DNA of 33,126 nucleotides, taken from contig CAAECY010000047.1 in the NCBI GenBank assembly GCA_900754475.1, forward strand, positions 1 through 33,126, written 5' to 3'. This document shows, piece by piece, positions 6,950 through 15,465 of the stretch. Under the pieces are notes generated by a model. It saw only the letters and a list, made by a program, of their open reading frames with translations. It searched no databases and was not told the origin of the DNA. The number at the start of each line of letters is the position of its first letter. The first letter of the stretch is position 1. This DNA is from an uncultured Sutterella sp. GTDB taxonomy: Bacteria > Pseudomonadota > Gammaproteobacteria > Burkholderiales > Burkholderiaceae_F. The translations under genes and the position numbers were made by a program.

Positions 6950-7450
6950 TCAGCCCTTCGGGACGGCGTTCAAGTGCCGCGGCGCGCGCCGGTTCAGGTG
7001 CTTCGGGGCTCGCCATTCGATGACCTCGCGAATGAGTTGCATCGCATCCTTGTCGTCGGGCTTCAACGCAAGCCACCGATAGGCGTGCAGCAGCCCCATC
7101 TCCTCGTGCCCGGGATTCATCCATTGCGCGTAAGCCATGCGCCGTTCCCAGCGCCAGTCGCCCGCTCCCTCTTTGCGAATGCTCTCGAAAAGCTCGATCG
7201 CACGGTTCATCGCCGGTTGATCGATCTCGTCTTCGTCCTCGAGAGCGCGCGCGTCGCCCAGGACGGCGAGGTTGCTGTAGGCGCGACCGAGCGCCAACGT
7301 CACTTCGAAATCGCGATCCTCCGGCGCTACGGCTTCAAGCTCGCTCACGCAGTCGCTGAAGCGGTCCTCGTCGTTCAACTTCTCGACGCGCTCCAAAAGT
7401 TCGGCAAAGGGGCTCGCCGGTTCCTGCTCGGTTTTCTTGACGGTATCCAT
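6950..7450 (-). CDS. TPR-type protein, paralogue of the N-domain at 11220-12884
   Basis: A 166-residue, acidic, soluble protein with no signal peptide. Its helical repeats (ELLERVEKLNDEDRFSDC, TLALGRAYSNLA, AIELFESI, WRWERRMAYAQW, AYRWLALKPDDKDAMQLI) read as three or so degenerate tetratricopeptide repeats, a scaffold for protein contacts. The order and wording (LGRAYSNLA, RMAYA, ALKPDDKDA) closely follow the first 130 residues of the large TPR protein that opens this block, so the two are probably paralogues. The start is three bases after the stop of the DUF945-like gene, so they are translated together. No enzymatic motif is visible. A role in the same unknown system as its neighbours is inferred from packing only. 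Confidence 0.75.
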   Translation of the reverse strand: MDTVKKTEQEPASPFAELLERVEKLNDEDRFSDCVSELEAVAPEDRDFEVTLALGRAYSNLAVLGDARALEDEDEIDQPAMNRAIELFESIRKEGAGDWRWERRMAYAQWMNPGHEEMGLLHAYRWLALKPDDKDAMQLIREVIEWRAPKHLNRRAPRHLNAVPKG

Positions 7451-7453
7451 ATC

Positions 7454-9082
7454 TCACCTGTACGTCGTAATTTCGATTCCTTCGGGAAGCTCGTCGACGA
7501 TCCGCGTCAAAACGGCGTCAACAGTCGCATCGACGGCTTCCATGTCTGCTCCGGCCTTCAACACGATGCGCCAGACGCAGTAATCCGTCCCCGTGCATTC
7601 GAAGGTCATGCGCTCGAAACCCGGAATCTCCGCAGCGCGGGCCTCCCAAAGCGTTCCGAAGCGCTCTTTGACGGCCCCCGTCAGGAACTCCCCTGCAAGG
7701 CCCTGCGCCTCGACGATGAAGTCCGCATCCTCGAAGTCCAGGAACGCGGCCGGGGTCTCGACCGAGGCAATCGTGTCGAAATTCACGCCGTCGGCCGTTG
7801 CACGAATGCGTCCCTCGTCGTCGATCGTCGCCCGAATCCTTGTTTCGTATGAGTCGGAGGCGGGCATTCGGGCCGCACCCGCAGCCTTGAGCGTTTCAAA
7901 GAGTCCGCGCAATTCCCCGCCGAGCGGATCGGCGCCCGAAACACCCTCGCCTTCCTTCACGGGCACGAGCTTTGCTTTGAGCGTCATGTCGGCCGAAAAT
8001 GCGGGATCGGAAGCAAAGTCCCCGGAAGCCTCGAAGCGTCCGTCCTTCCAGACGAGCTCAAGCACGTCGACCCGTCCCGAGAGTCCGCTCAAGGAGTCCT
8101 CGGTTCGGAGTTCGGGTGCGCGGCAGATCGGTGCCAAGACGCTCCCCTCGGCCATCACGGCACTGCCCAGCCACAGCGCCAGAAACCGGCAGGGAAGCGC
8201 CGCGGCCCCGGGACCTACCACGCTGCCGCGCGTTCGCAAATCGACGGGCGGGATGCCGAGATCGGCAACATTCACGCGCTCGACGCTCGCCTCCCAGTCA
8301 AAGCGCCGGGCGAGTGTCGGAGTCGTCTCCCCGCGCGCGTCCGAGTCGTGCGCCGCTTCGATGGCATTGCTTTCCAGCTTGAGCTTCACGGCTCCCGTCG
8401 AGAGGGGCGACGCCAATGCCCGCAGGTCGTCCGCTTCGCTCTCGTAGTCGAGCTTGAAGTGCGCCTTGGCGGGGGAAACTTCGAGCTCAAAGCGCTTGGC
8501 GCCGATCCGCACGCGGTCCGCCTCCTCGCGACCCGCTGCGGAAGCTGCAACCTCGCCGCGTGCGAGAAGCGCTCCGCCCGCACCGAGCCGGCCCTCGAAA
8601 TCCGCCGTGAAGCTGCCGGCCCCGAGCACTTCGCCCTCGAACTCGACCCGATCCCAGGCGAATTCGACGGTATCGAGCGTGAAGTCCCGCTCAAAAGCAA
8701 CGCGAAGCCTCGGACGAGCGTTTTTCGCGATCGCCCGTTCCTCGGGTCCGAAGGCGTCGGATTCGATCGATGTAAATTCCACCCGGGGCCGAAGCCCCGG
8801 CGTGAAGACCCCGCGGAGCGTGAATTCCGAGAGTCCGGGCGGGAGAAGCAACACGGAACCGACAGGCTCGGCACCGGGGACGCTTTTCATGTGCAAACGA
8901 ATATCGCGCGCGAGAAAGCGCGGCTCGGTCTCGACCGACCAGGAAATCGGTCCCGAGACGCCCTGCGACCGAGCGAGCACCGTACGGTCGAAGGCGTCGA
9001 GCTGTTGGACGAGCACGCCGTAGCCCGCGCCTCCGCCGAGCGCGGCAAGAAGCACGAGTGCGGCGACGAATTTTCTTCTCAC
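7454..9082 (-). CDS. DUF945/YdgA-like envelope protein
   Basis: A 542-residue protein with an N-terminal hydrophobic anchor (residues 4-24, rich in Ala, Leu and Gly) and a long exported beta-rich body. The opening after the anchor (VLVQQLDAFDRTVLARSQ), the later FTLDTVEFAWDRVEFEGEVLGAGSF-type strands, and the length near that of E. coli YdgA fit the DUF945 family, inner-membrane-anchored periplasmic proteins of unknown function related to AsmA-like envelope proteins. The GTG at 9082 was chosen because AAGGAGG lies just upstream and it places the anchor at the N-terminus; an upstream extension would overlap the lipoprotein gene. It lies 37 bp after that gene and three bases before the next one. 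Confidence 0.7.
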   Translation of the reverse strand: MRRKFVAALVLLAALGGGAGYGVLVQQLDAFDRTVLARSQGVSGPISWSVETEPRFLARDIRLHMKSVPGAEPVGSVLLLPPGLSEFTLRGVFTPGLRPRVEFTSIESDAFGPEERAIAKNARPRLRVAFERDFTLDTVEFAWDRVEFEGEVLGAGSFTADFEGRLGAGGALLARGEVAASAAGREEADRVRIGAKRFELEVSPAKAHFKLDYESEADDLRALASPLSTGAVKLKLESNAIEAAHDSDARGETTPTLARRFDWEASVERVNVADLGIPPVDLRTRGSVVGPGAAALPCRFLALWLGSAVMAEGSVLAPICRAPELRTEDSLSGLSGRVDVLELVWKDGRFEASGDFASDPAFSADMTLKAKLVPVKEGEGVSGADPLGGELRGLFETLKAAGAARMPASDSYETRIRATIDDEGRIRATADGVNFDTIASVETPAAFLDFEDADFIVEAQGLAGEFLTGAVKERFGTLWEARAAEIPGFERMTFECTGTDYCVWRIVLKAGADMEAVDATVDAVLTRIVDELPEGIEITTYR

Positions 9083-9119
9083 GAGGCCTCCTTGCAGTTC
9101 TTCGTTCTTCGCTCTGCGA

Positions 9120-9569
9120 TCAGGGCGGATCCCCGATATCCGTCCCGACCTCGGGGGGCGGATCGGAGGTCCGGCCGGCATCCGACGCCCGCGTCTTCGG
9201 ACAGGTTGCGGGAGCTCCGCTCGTGTCGATGCAAAACCACGTGGGGCTCTTCCAGACGTGAAGCTCCCCGCCCGAACCCGGCACCGCTGCTTCGCGGCCC
9301 TCGAAGGTTACGAGAGCCCGCCCCTCCCGGAACGGGTACCCGAAAGCAAAGCGCGGAGCGATGACGACGCGCCCCGATGCGTCGGCGTAACCGAGTCGTC
9401 CCGCGCCGTCGAGCACGCGCACGAGCCCCTCGGACGGGATGTCGGGGCCGTTGTCGTACCGCATGACGCGAAGCTCTTGCGGCTCGGCCGCGCAGCCCGC
9501 AAGGAGCGCGGCCGCCGGGAAAAGCACGGCCGCCGAGCGGAGAAGCGTCCTCGGGCACGCCGCACGCAT
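9120..9569 (-). CDS. WG-repeat lipoprotein
   Basis: A 149-residue exported lipoprotein. The signal ends in the lipobox LAGC with Cys26 as the lipidated residue. Residues around 55-85 (GRLGYADASGRVVIAPRF, then FREGRALV) form one WG-type repeat, a beta unit seen in many envelope and immunity-associated proteins. The C-terminus is Pro- and Asp-rich and probably disordered. The start ATG immediately follows the TGA of the YbjN-domain gene with no spacing, which implies translational coupling. The lipid anchor and the membrane-tethered DUF945-like product downstream place part of this block in the envelope. The biochemical role is unknown. Confidence 0.75.
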   Translation of the reverse strand: MRAACPRTLLRSAAVLFPAAALLAGCAAEPQELRVMRYDNGPDIPSEGLVRVLDGAGRLGYADASGRVVIAPRFAFGYPFREGRALVTFEGREAAVPGSGGELHVWKSPTWFCIDTSGAPATCPKTRASDAGRTSDPPPEVGTDIGDPP

Positions 9570-10154
9570 TCAGGCCTCCCCGCAGCCGCCCGAAGGCAAA
9601 GCGCGCGACGACGGCGTCGCTTCGGGCGTCTCGAGCGCGTCGCTCTCGGACGTGCTCCCGGACGAGCTCTCGTGCGCTTCGGACTCGTCGTCCCCTTCGG
9701 CCTTCGCCACGGCCTCGGCGGGCGTCATCGTGCCGTCGATCACCTCGAGAAGCATGTCGCCGTACTGTTCGAGCATCGCGGTCGGAACGAAAACGAGTGA
9801 GCGCAGGACGTCGTCGTGAGGCATCTCCGCTCCCTCCGGGCAGTCGACGTAGGTGTGGTAGCGCACCTCGCCGTCCGTCAGATCGCACTCGAACGCGCCG
9901 CGCTTGAAGCCCCAGTTCGCACGCGTGACGAATTCGATCACGGCCGGGCGGCGCGCGGCTTCGACGGTGCCGACCGCAAAGGCATAACACTGCAGAATCT
10001 CGTCCTGTACGTCGACGACCACGCGGCAGTTGCGCAGGCGGCAGTCGAGCTGACACCCCGTGTAGAAGACGCTCTGCTCTTCGTTGAAGTCGTAGGTCCA
10101 GCCGATCGTCTTGAAAAACGCATGAACGCGTTCGATGAGTTGCTTCTGGTTCAT
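9570..10154 (-). CDS. YbjN domain-containing protein
   Basis: A 194-residue soluble protein. Residues 1-145 match the YbjN fold, a chaperone-like alpha/beta sandwich related to type III secretion chaperones: an N-terminal helix (LIERVHAFFKTIGW), strands CRVVVDVQDE and LQCYAFAVGTV, the segment AVIEFVTRANWGFKRGAFE and the DGEVRYHTYVDC strand, then a helix at MLEQYGDMLLEVIDG. The last 40 residues are a Ser/Glu/Pro-rich low-complexity tail with no domain. YbjN proteins in E. coli affect motility and stress genes, but the mechanism is not known. The gene abuts the lipoprotein gene directly and follows the DUF4261 gene by 53 bp. Confidence 0.75.
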   Translation of the reverse strand: MNQKQLIERVHAFFKTIGWTYDFNEEQSVFYTGCQLDCRLRNCRVVVDVQDEILQCYAFAVGTVEAARRPAVIEFVTRANWGFKRGAFECDLTDGEVRYHTYVDCPEGAEMPHDDVLRSLVFVPTAMLEQYGDMLLEVIDGTMTPAEAVAKAEGDDESEAHESSSGSTSESDALETPEATPSSRALPSGGCGEA

Positions 10155-10207
10155 AGCTTCTCCTCTTCGGAAATGGAAAGGTTGCGGGCGGGCTTTCCAC
10201 CGCCCTC

Positions 10208-11122
10208 TCAGGATTCGGGCTCGTCGAATCCTTCGCCGTACGACAACTTGAGGGTCATGCCGGGCAGGGCCGCACCCTCGGAAAGTCGAATTTCATGTTT
10301 GTCGTCCTCGGTGAAGCCGATCGTTTGACCGTCGCAAAGTTCCGCCCGGCAGTCGAGCACGTACAGCACGAGCGTCCCCGCGAAGGCGAAGAGTTCGCCG
10401 GGTTCGGCATCGGCCTCAAGCACCTCGATCTCCCGACGTCCGAACTTCTCAAGTCCCGAGGTGTAGGCGCACATGCCCTTTTCGCCCTGGTAGAGCCCAA
10501 TCCACACCCAGTCGCGGATCGGGTCGGTCCCCGACTTCATTTCGAGCGCCCACTTGCGGTAGAAGGCGGGTTCGAGCACGGTGCCGTTCACATAGATCCC
10601 GAGCACGTTCGGGTCGTCCGCCGCCGTTGCGACGAGCTTCACGAAAAGCCGGGCGCTTTCCCAGAGATCGTCCTCGTTCTCGAAGTCACTCCCCGGCAAC
10701 GTCGCGAGAAGCTGAGCGCCGTGCGCTTTTGCGGCATCCACGGCCTCGGGCCAAAGGAAGTTGCTGCGAGCGCACTCCTCGGCCTCGCCGTTGGGAACCG
10801 GGACGGGCATGAAGCTCACGGCCGCGATACGCCCGTCGATTTTTTCAAGGAAGATCGAATCGTCGTCCTCATCGTCTTCGTCGCCGTCGAGGTCGTCGTC
10901 CGCGTCCTCTTCCTCCTCGGGATCGAAGTCGATCCCCCATTCGGCGCGAAAGCGCTCCGAGAACCGCTCCCGATCCCAGACGGGGTCCTTGAGGAGCAAA
11001 AAAGCGAGGAAGCACCCGGGCTTTTCGGCGGTCTCGAGCGTCTCGGGCAGCATTTCGGTCGCGGCCCCGTTCGTCGCATCCGCGTCTTCATCGGTTATTG
11101 GACGATCATGTCGGTCGTTCAT
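10208..11122 (-). CDS. DUF4261 domain-containing protein
   Basis: A 304-residue soluble protein. The N-terminal third starts with GCFLAFLLLKDPVWD and then carries an extremely acidic run near residues 70-95, mostly Asp and Glu. The middle has MPVPVPNGEAEECARSNF and the helix AVDAAKAHGAQLLATL, and the C-terminus has KFGRREIEVLEADAEPGEL and a final MTLKLSYGEGF strand, the pattern I associate with DUF4261. The function of that family is unknown; it turns up with TPR and immunity-type proteins. The ATG at 11122 follows a clear AAAGGAGG site; the ORF runs on upstream to 11326 but without family content. It is the second gene of the leftward block, 97 bp after the large TPR gene. Confidence 0.75.
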   Translation of the reverse strand: MNDRHDRPITDEDADATNGAATEMLPETLETAEKPGCFLAFLLLKDPVWDRERFSERFRAEWGIDFDPEEEEDADDDLDGDEDDEDDDSIFLEKIDGRIAAVSFMPVPVPNGEAEECARSNFLWPEAVDAAKAHGAQLLATLPGSDFENEDDLWESARLFVKLVATAADDPNVLGIYVNGTVLEPAFYRKWALEMKSGTDPIRDWVWIGLYQGEKGMCAYTSGLEKFGRREIEVLEADAEPGELFAFAGTLVLYVLDCRAELCDGQTIGFTEDDKHEIRLSEGAALPGMTLKLSYGEGFDEPES

Positions 11123-11219
11123 AGGACCTCCTTTGCAGTTCGGGAAAGTTGGAGGAATGTTGCACGGGTGCTTGGGCGCCCGCTCGAAATCGTCTCGTAC
11201 GTCGTACGCGGCACCGCGC

Positions 11220-12884
11220 TCAGTCCGCGGCGTAGGTCTTGCGGGACTTCGACGAGCGAAGCGCCCGCGCTTTTCCATGCCCGCCCTCGGCCTTTTCGTC
11301 GCTCGCGCCGTCTGCCGAATTTTCAATACGTTCCTGCGGCACCTGCGGAAAAGCCGTCTCTTCGACGTCCTTCAACCGCACGCCCCGAGCTCGGCGCAAA
11401 AAGCTGCGGAACCCCGCACGAAGTACGTCCTCTTCGGCCGTCACCCATTCGAAGAGCTTCTCGAAGACGGCGTCGCTCTTCCAGGCGACGAATTCGACGT
11501 ACTCGTAGCTGAGAGCGCTCCCCGAGCCCGTCGTCAGAAGAGCCTCGGGCGCGAGGCTTCGCAGACGGGCTTCGAGCGACTCCCGCAGGCGATCGCGCTC
11601 TTGCGGCGTGTCCGTCTTCGGAACGAACCACAGGAATCCCGCCGTCGCGCCTTGGCGTTCGAGCTCCGTCATGAGGTCGGTGTGGTCCTTGAGGTAGTCG
11701 TTGTGCAACATCGGACAGACGGTCTCGATGCGGTACGCGTCGAGAAGCAGGTCGCCTTCCGTCTTCCGCTCGGGCTTTCTGCGCACCTCGGTCTTGAGAG
11801 CGAGATAGTCGTCGAAATCGAATCCTTCGGACTCCGGAATCGTTTCGCACACGAACGCGGGGAGCGCCTCGAGCGGCATGCCCTCCTCGGCCGCTCCCGT
11901 ACGAAGGGTCATCTCAGCAAACCAGCGCATGCGGACCGCTTCACCGATCAACGTGTCGAGCATCTCCCCGAGCGCTTCGAAGAGGGCGGGCGCCTCTTCT
12001 TGGGTCGCATCAAAGAGCGCGGGCCCCGTGAAGACGAGCCTCCACTGTCCGCCCGGCTTCTTCTCGGGCCGGACATGCAATTCGTCGGCACGCAGAATGC
12101 GCCCGGCCGCCTCCGCCTCGACGGGGGCCGACACTGCGCCCGGGACCTTGGAGCCGAGCCCCGGCCCGACACCGAGCACCACGCGCCAATGCCCTCGGAG
12201 TACGTCGGGCGCGCGGCGCACGATTTCGCGAAGCGCGAGCACGGTGAGACGCCGCCCTGCGGGCGAAAAGACGAGGATAAGACGCTCTCCCTCCTCTCCG
12301 TCTTCTTCGACCCGAAGCGTCCGTCGGTCGTGACGGTCGTGAATCAGCCGATCGAAGATGCGGCGCACCCTCTCCTCCGCCTGCCGTCGCCCGACCGGAC
12401 CCGAGGCGCAAAGCCGACGCAACGACGCTTCGTCGGCGACGAACGCCTTCCAGGCGACGTCCGCACGCTCGGAAAAAGGTTGGAAGAAACGCTCGGCCGC
12501 CAGACATCGCCGCGAGCTTTCGAGAAACGTTTCCGTATCCGAATCGCCCGGCCTGAATTTCAGTGCCTTCTCCCAGTGCGGGACGGACTCGATGACGCGA
12601 TCGAGATAGAAGAGCGCATACGCGCGGCGAAAATGCCAGTAATGGTTCTGCCGGTCTTTATCGGGTACGGTATCGAGCAGTGCAAGCGCCTTTTCGAAGG
12701 GCTCCGTCTCGCCCGGTGCGGCGAGGTTGTTGTAGGCGCGGGCGAGTTGCCCGATGATCTCGGACGTGCGGCGCTCCGCCGGCATCGCCTCGATGAAGTC
12801 GATGATGCCTTGATAATCCTCCCGGGCGTTGAGCGACTCGATGTGTTCGATGACGGAGGGGGAGGCGAGCGAATTTTCGTACAT
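11220..12884 (-). CDS. Large TPR-domain protein of unknown function
   Basis: A 554-residue soluble protein and the first gene of the leftward block. Residues 1-130 are tetratricopeptide-type helices (EDYQGIIDFIEAMP, IGQLARAYNNLA, HFRRAYALFYLD, ALKFRPGDSDTE) and are a close relative of the small TPR protein at 6950. The remainder is an alpha/beta region of no recognised family, with WRVVLGVGPGLG and EYVEFVAWKSDAVFEKLF as distinctive parts, and a basic Arg/Lys-rich tail. No catalytic motif is evident. The ATG at 12884 has GGAGAGG just upstream; the longer open frame to 13115 crosses the presumed promoter. A weak -10-like TAAGAT lies at 12947-12952 on the minus strand. Confidence 0.7.
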   Translation of the reverse strand: MYENSLASPSVIEHIESLNAREDYQGIIDFIEAMPAERRTSEIIGQLARAYNNLAAPGETEPFEKALALLDTVPDKDRQNHYWHFRRAYALFYLDRVIESVPHWEKALKFRPGDSDTETFLESSRRCLAAERFFQPFSERADVAWKAFVADEASLRRLCASGPVGRRQAEERVRRIFDRLIHDRHDRRTLRVEEDGEEGERLILVFSPAGRRLTVLALREIVRRAPDVLRGHWRVVLGVGPGLGSKVPGAVSAPVEAEAAGRILRADELHVRPEKKPGGQWRLVFTGPALFDATQEEAPALFEALGEMLDTLIGEAVRMRWFAEMTLRTGAAEEGMPLEALPAFVCETIPESEGFDFDDYLALKTEVRRKPERKTEGDLLLDAYRIETVCPMLHNDYLKDHTDLMTELERQGATAGFLWFVPKTDTPQERDRLRESLEARLRSLAPEALLTTGSGSALSYEYVEFVAWKSDAVFEKLFEWVTAEEDVLRAGFRSFLRRARGVRLKDVEETAFPQVPQERIENSADGASDEKAEGGHGKARALRSSKSRKTYAAD

Positions 12885-13263
12885 ATCCTCTCCTTTTCGT
12901 ACTCGGGCGCGGACGGCTCGCTGGCCTCGCGACACGGTTTTCGACCATCTTATCAAGGCCCGGAAGCCTTGAGAATCCCTCCGTTTCGAGTGAAATACCG
13001 GGTTGCAATTGGAGAAAACTTCCCTTTCATCGGGCGGCAAAACCGCTCGTTCCGGGATCCCGTCCGAACGGTGTTGTTGTGGCCAGGCGACATCCTTTCG
13101 GGCGCACGCCCTCATGGGTCCGACCTGAAATTCAACCTGAGGTTCGACTTGAAGGCACTTCCTTCTCCGGGGCGGGACTTCGCTTTATTTTCGGCCTTGA
13201 AGACAGCTACACTCGGAAGAGGTGCCACTTTTCGTATCCGCCCCCGCGGCGGACCCCCGAGCC
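12885..13263. other. Divergent intergenic region between TPR block and lipoprotein gene
   Basis: 379 bp with no supported gene. It should contain the promoters of the leftward block and of the rightward lipoprotein gene. A three-unit 12-bp imperfect repeat lies at 13122-13157, its middle unit near-palindromic (AACCT-g-AGGTT). I see only weak promoter-like hexamers. Confidence 0.5.
13122..13157. repeat. Three-unit 12-bp imperfect tandem repeat
   Basis: GACCTGAAATTC, AACCTGAGGTTC and GACTTGAAGGCA follow each other, sharing the AC(C/T)TGA core. It lies about 105 bp upstream of the lipoprotein start and could be a regulator-binding array or chance. Confidence 0.35.
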
Positions 13264-13704
13264 ATGCGTCTACGAACTCTTTGCGCCGCCCTTTTCATTT
13301 GCCAGCTTGCGGCGGGCTGCAGCACGTACGTTACGGTCGCAAGCCGCCCCGAAGGCGCGCGCATCACCGACCTCACGGGTTCGGTCGAGTACGGTATCGC
13401 GCCCGTCGAAGTTCAATACCCGACCGACGAACTCGAAGCGCGCGGCGGGAAGATCCCGGGCTTTCGCGCGACCTGGCCCTCGGGAGCGAAGGCCGAAACG
13501 GCCGCGGAACTCGTCCCCGACCCGAAGCGGGGCCTTACCGTCACGCTCGAGCGCCCGAAGGAAGCGCCGGGTTACGAAAAGGACCTCGAATTCGCGCTCG
13601 AACGCGCGTCGGACCGTGCCGAGCGCGCCGAGGCCGAGCGCGATCGGATGGAGCTCTATCTCGATACGCGCCCGTACGGCTTCTGGTTCCGGCCCTTCCC
13701 GTGA
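13264..13704 (+). CDS. Small lipoprotein with PEGA-like segment
   Basis: A 146-residue exported lipoprotein with lipobox LAAGC and Cys19 as the lipid site. Residues 22-50 (YVTVASRPEGARI to GIAPVEVQYP) resemble a PEGA-type beta motif, common in surface lipoproteins. The C-terminal part (ALERASDRAERAEAERDRME) is a charged helix that could form a coiled coil. The ATG at 13264 was chosen because it starts the signal peptide; the upstream extension lacks a signal. No strong ribosome site precedes it. It lies 103 bp before the tolC-like gene on the same strand, so it may be an accessory of that export system, by position only. Confidence 0.75.
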   Translation: MRLRTLCAALFICQLAAGCSTYVTVASRPEGARITDLTGSVEYGIAPVEVQYPTDELEARGGKIPGFRATWPSGAKAETAAELVPDPKRGLTVTLERPKEAPGYEKDLEFALERASDRAERAEAERDRMELYLDTRPYGFWFRPFP

Positions 13705-13807
13705 GCGGGTAAGGCGCACGCGGGGCGCAAAAAGCCCGAAAGAAGCCAAACGAGCGGCCGAGCGCGTATCATGCACTCTTTATTTCAATCTTCCGACTGC
13801 GTAATCC

Positions 13808-15307
13808 ATGTCCAACTACCTCTTGCGAGGCCGCGCCCGGGCCGGACTTCTCATCGTCGCAGCCGTCTTCGCTGCGACGGGTAGCCTTGAAGCGGCACCC
13901 GTCGCTTCGAGCGACCCCGTCCGATCCGTTGAGGCCGCGCCGGGTACGGCCCACCGCGCCGCTCCGATGAGTTTCGACGAAGCGCGCACGCTTCTTCACG
14001 CGCGCGCCGACATTCTGCGCGCGCACGACGCCGAAATCGCCCGCGCCGACTACGAGTCCGAAAGCGCGAAGTGGCTCGGCGGCCCGACGATCGACGTCAA
14101 CGCCATGCACATGGAAGGGTCGAAAACGGTCGAGCTCGGGCTCGACACCTCGGGCGTGGCGGGTGCCGTGGGCGGAATCGTCGACGGGTTGCACCCGGGC
14201 CTGGGGGGCGCCGTAGCATCTCGCATCCCCTCGAATTTTTCGATCGGTTTCAAGGAGGACATCGGCGGTCCGCGCGCGTCGATCAACATGGTGTGGCCCC
14301 TTTACACCGGGGGTGCGATTTCCGCCAAGCAGGCCGCACTCGGCCACAAAGCGACCGAAAGCCGCGCCGAGCGCGATGCGGTGCGAAACGAGATGGATGC
14401 GGACCTTGCCCGGAAATACTGGGCCGTGCAGCTCGCGCGCTCGATCGAGAAGGTGCGCAGCGACATGCTCGCCGACGAAGAGCGGGCCGTGCACCGCGCG
14501 AAGCGCTTTGAAAAAGAGGGGCTTATTTCGAAGATCGAACGCATGAGCGTCGAAGTGTCGCGCGACGCCGCGAAGCGCGACCTCGTCGCCGCGCAGACGG
14601 ATACGCGCGTGGCGGAAACCGAACTCATGCACGGGCTCAGGGAAGCACGGCTCCCGGAACTCTCGACGCCGCTCTTTGTCATTCGCGGCGACCTCGGGAC
14701 GCTCGCCGACTGGGAAGCGGCCGCCCGAGCGTCGAGCCCCGTGCTCGACCGGATCGACGCGCAACGTCTTCAGGCGGTGCAGGGGGTGGTGGCGGCCGAG
14801 AGCCGCTTCAAGCCCCAGGTCTTCGCATTCGGGACGAAGAACCTCATCAAACACTATTTGACACTGCCCGAGCCCGACTGGGTCGCGGGGATCGGCGTCA
14901 AATTCACGCTCTGGAGCAATTCGGACCGCTTCGCGAGCCTTTCCGCCGCGCAGAGCGTCGTTTCGAAAGCCGAAGCCGCGCACGCCGAAGCGCAGAATAC
15001 GATCACGAGCACCGTGAACGTCGCCTTTTTGCGCGTCACGCAAGCGCGCGACGAGTACGACCTCACCGATTCGACCGTGAAGCTTGCGCGAGAAAACCTG
15101 CGCCTTCGCGAATCGAGCTTTGCCGAAGGTTTGTCGACGGCGCTCGACGTGAGCAACGCCCGCACGCAGTTGGCCGGTGCAGAAATCGCCAAGCGCGTCG
15201 CCGCCTACAAGTTCGTGCTCGGTTGGGCGATGCTTCACGCGGCTTCGGGCCGCATGGACCAGTTCGTCGAGTCGCTCGCACGCAACGACCTCGAGACCGA
15301 ACTCTGA
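13808..15307 (+). CDS. TolC family outer-membrane efflux protein
   Basis: A 499-residue outer-membrane channel protein. A Sec signal peptide covers about residues 1-30. The two-fold alpha-helical repeat of the TolC family is visible: long Ala/Glu/Arg-rich helices at about 55-85 and 175-275, strand segments (ASINMVWPLYTGGAISA, then GVKFTLWSNSD), and a second set of helices near 380-470 ending in LSTALDVSNARTQLAGAEI. The pair GGAISA and the D-V-x-x-A-x-T-x-L-x-x-A motif are typical. It forms the exit duct for a tripartite exporter with the HlyD-type protein and the ABC-2 permease that follow, all on the same strand. The substrate is unknown. Confidence 0.92.
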   Translation: MSNYLLRGRARAGLLIVAAVFAATGSLEAAPVASSDPVRSVEAAPGTAHRAAPMSFDEARTLLHARADILRAHDAEIARADYESESAKWLGGPTIDVNAMHMEGSKTVELGLDTSGVAGAVGGIVDGLHPGLGGAVASRIPSNFSIGFKEDIGGPRASINMVWPLYTGGAISAKQAALGHKATESRAERDAVRNEMDADLARKYWAVQLARSIEKVRSDMLADEERAVHRAKRFEKEGLISKIERMSVEVSRDAAKRDLVAAQTDTRVAETELMHGLREARLPELSTPLFVIRGDLGTLADWEAAARASSPVLDRIDAQRLQAVQGVVAAESRFKPQVFAFGTKNLIKHYLTLPEPDWVAGIGVKFTLWSNSDRFASLSAAQSVVSKAEAAHAEAQNTITSTVNVAFLRVTQARDEYDLTDSTVKLARENLRLRESSFAEGLSTALDVSNARTQLAGAEIAKRVAAYKFVLGWAMLHAASGRMDQFVESLARNDLETEL

Positions 15308-15343
15308 GACCGAATTTTGCGGCCGACGCCGAACCTCCTCCCC

Positions 15344-15397
15344 GATCCGCCCGATGCGCTCGATACGCTTGATACGCTTGATGCGCTCGATACGCGG
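15344..15397. repeat. Six-unit 9-bp tandem repeat (consensus GATRCGCTY)
   Basis: Units in order are GATCCGCCC, GATGCGCTC, GATACGCTT, GATACGCTT, GATGCGCTC and GATACGCGG. It lies between the tolC and hlyD genes. A second six-unit 9-bp array lies after the permease gene. Its role is unknown; the array could vary in copy number. Confidence 0.75.
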
Positions 15398-15465
15398 TGC
15401 GCAACCTTCGGGAGAGGTGCCGGCGAGCCGACATCCCTTTTTCCTTTTTTCCGCAGTGGTTTTCT

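Noticed and set aside
10761..13712. 983-codon + strand open frame
   Set aside because: It overlaps the DUF4261, TPR and lipoprotein genes and shows no domain; it is a codon-bias shadow.
15344..15397. CRISPR-like array
   Set aside because: The units are 9 bp and contiguous without spacers, so it is a simple tandem repeat.
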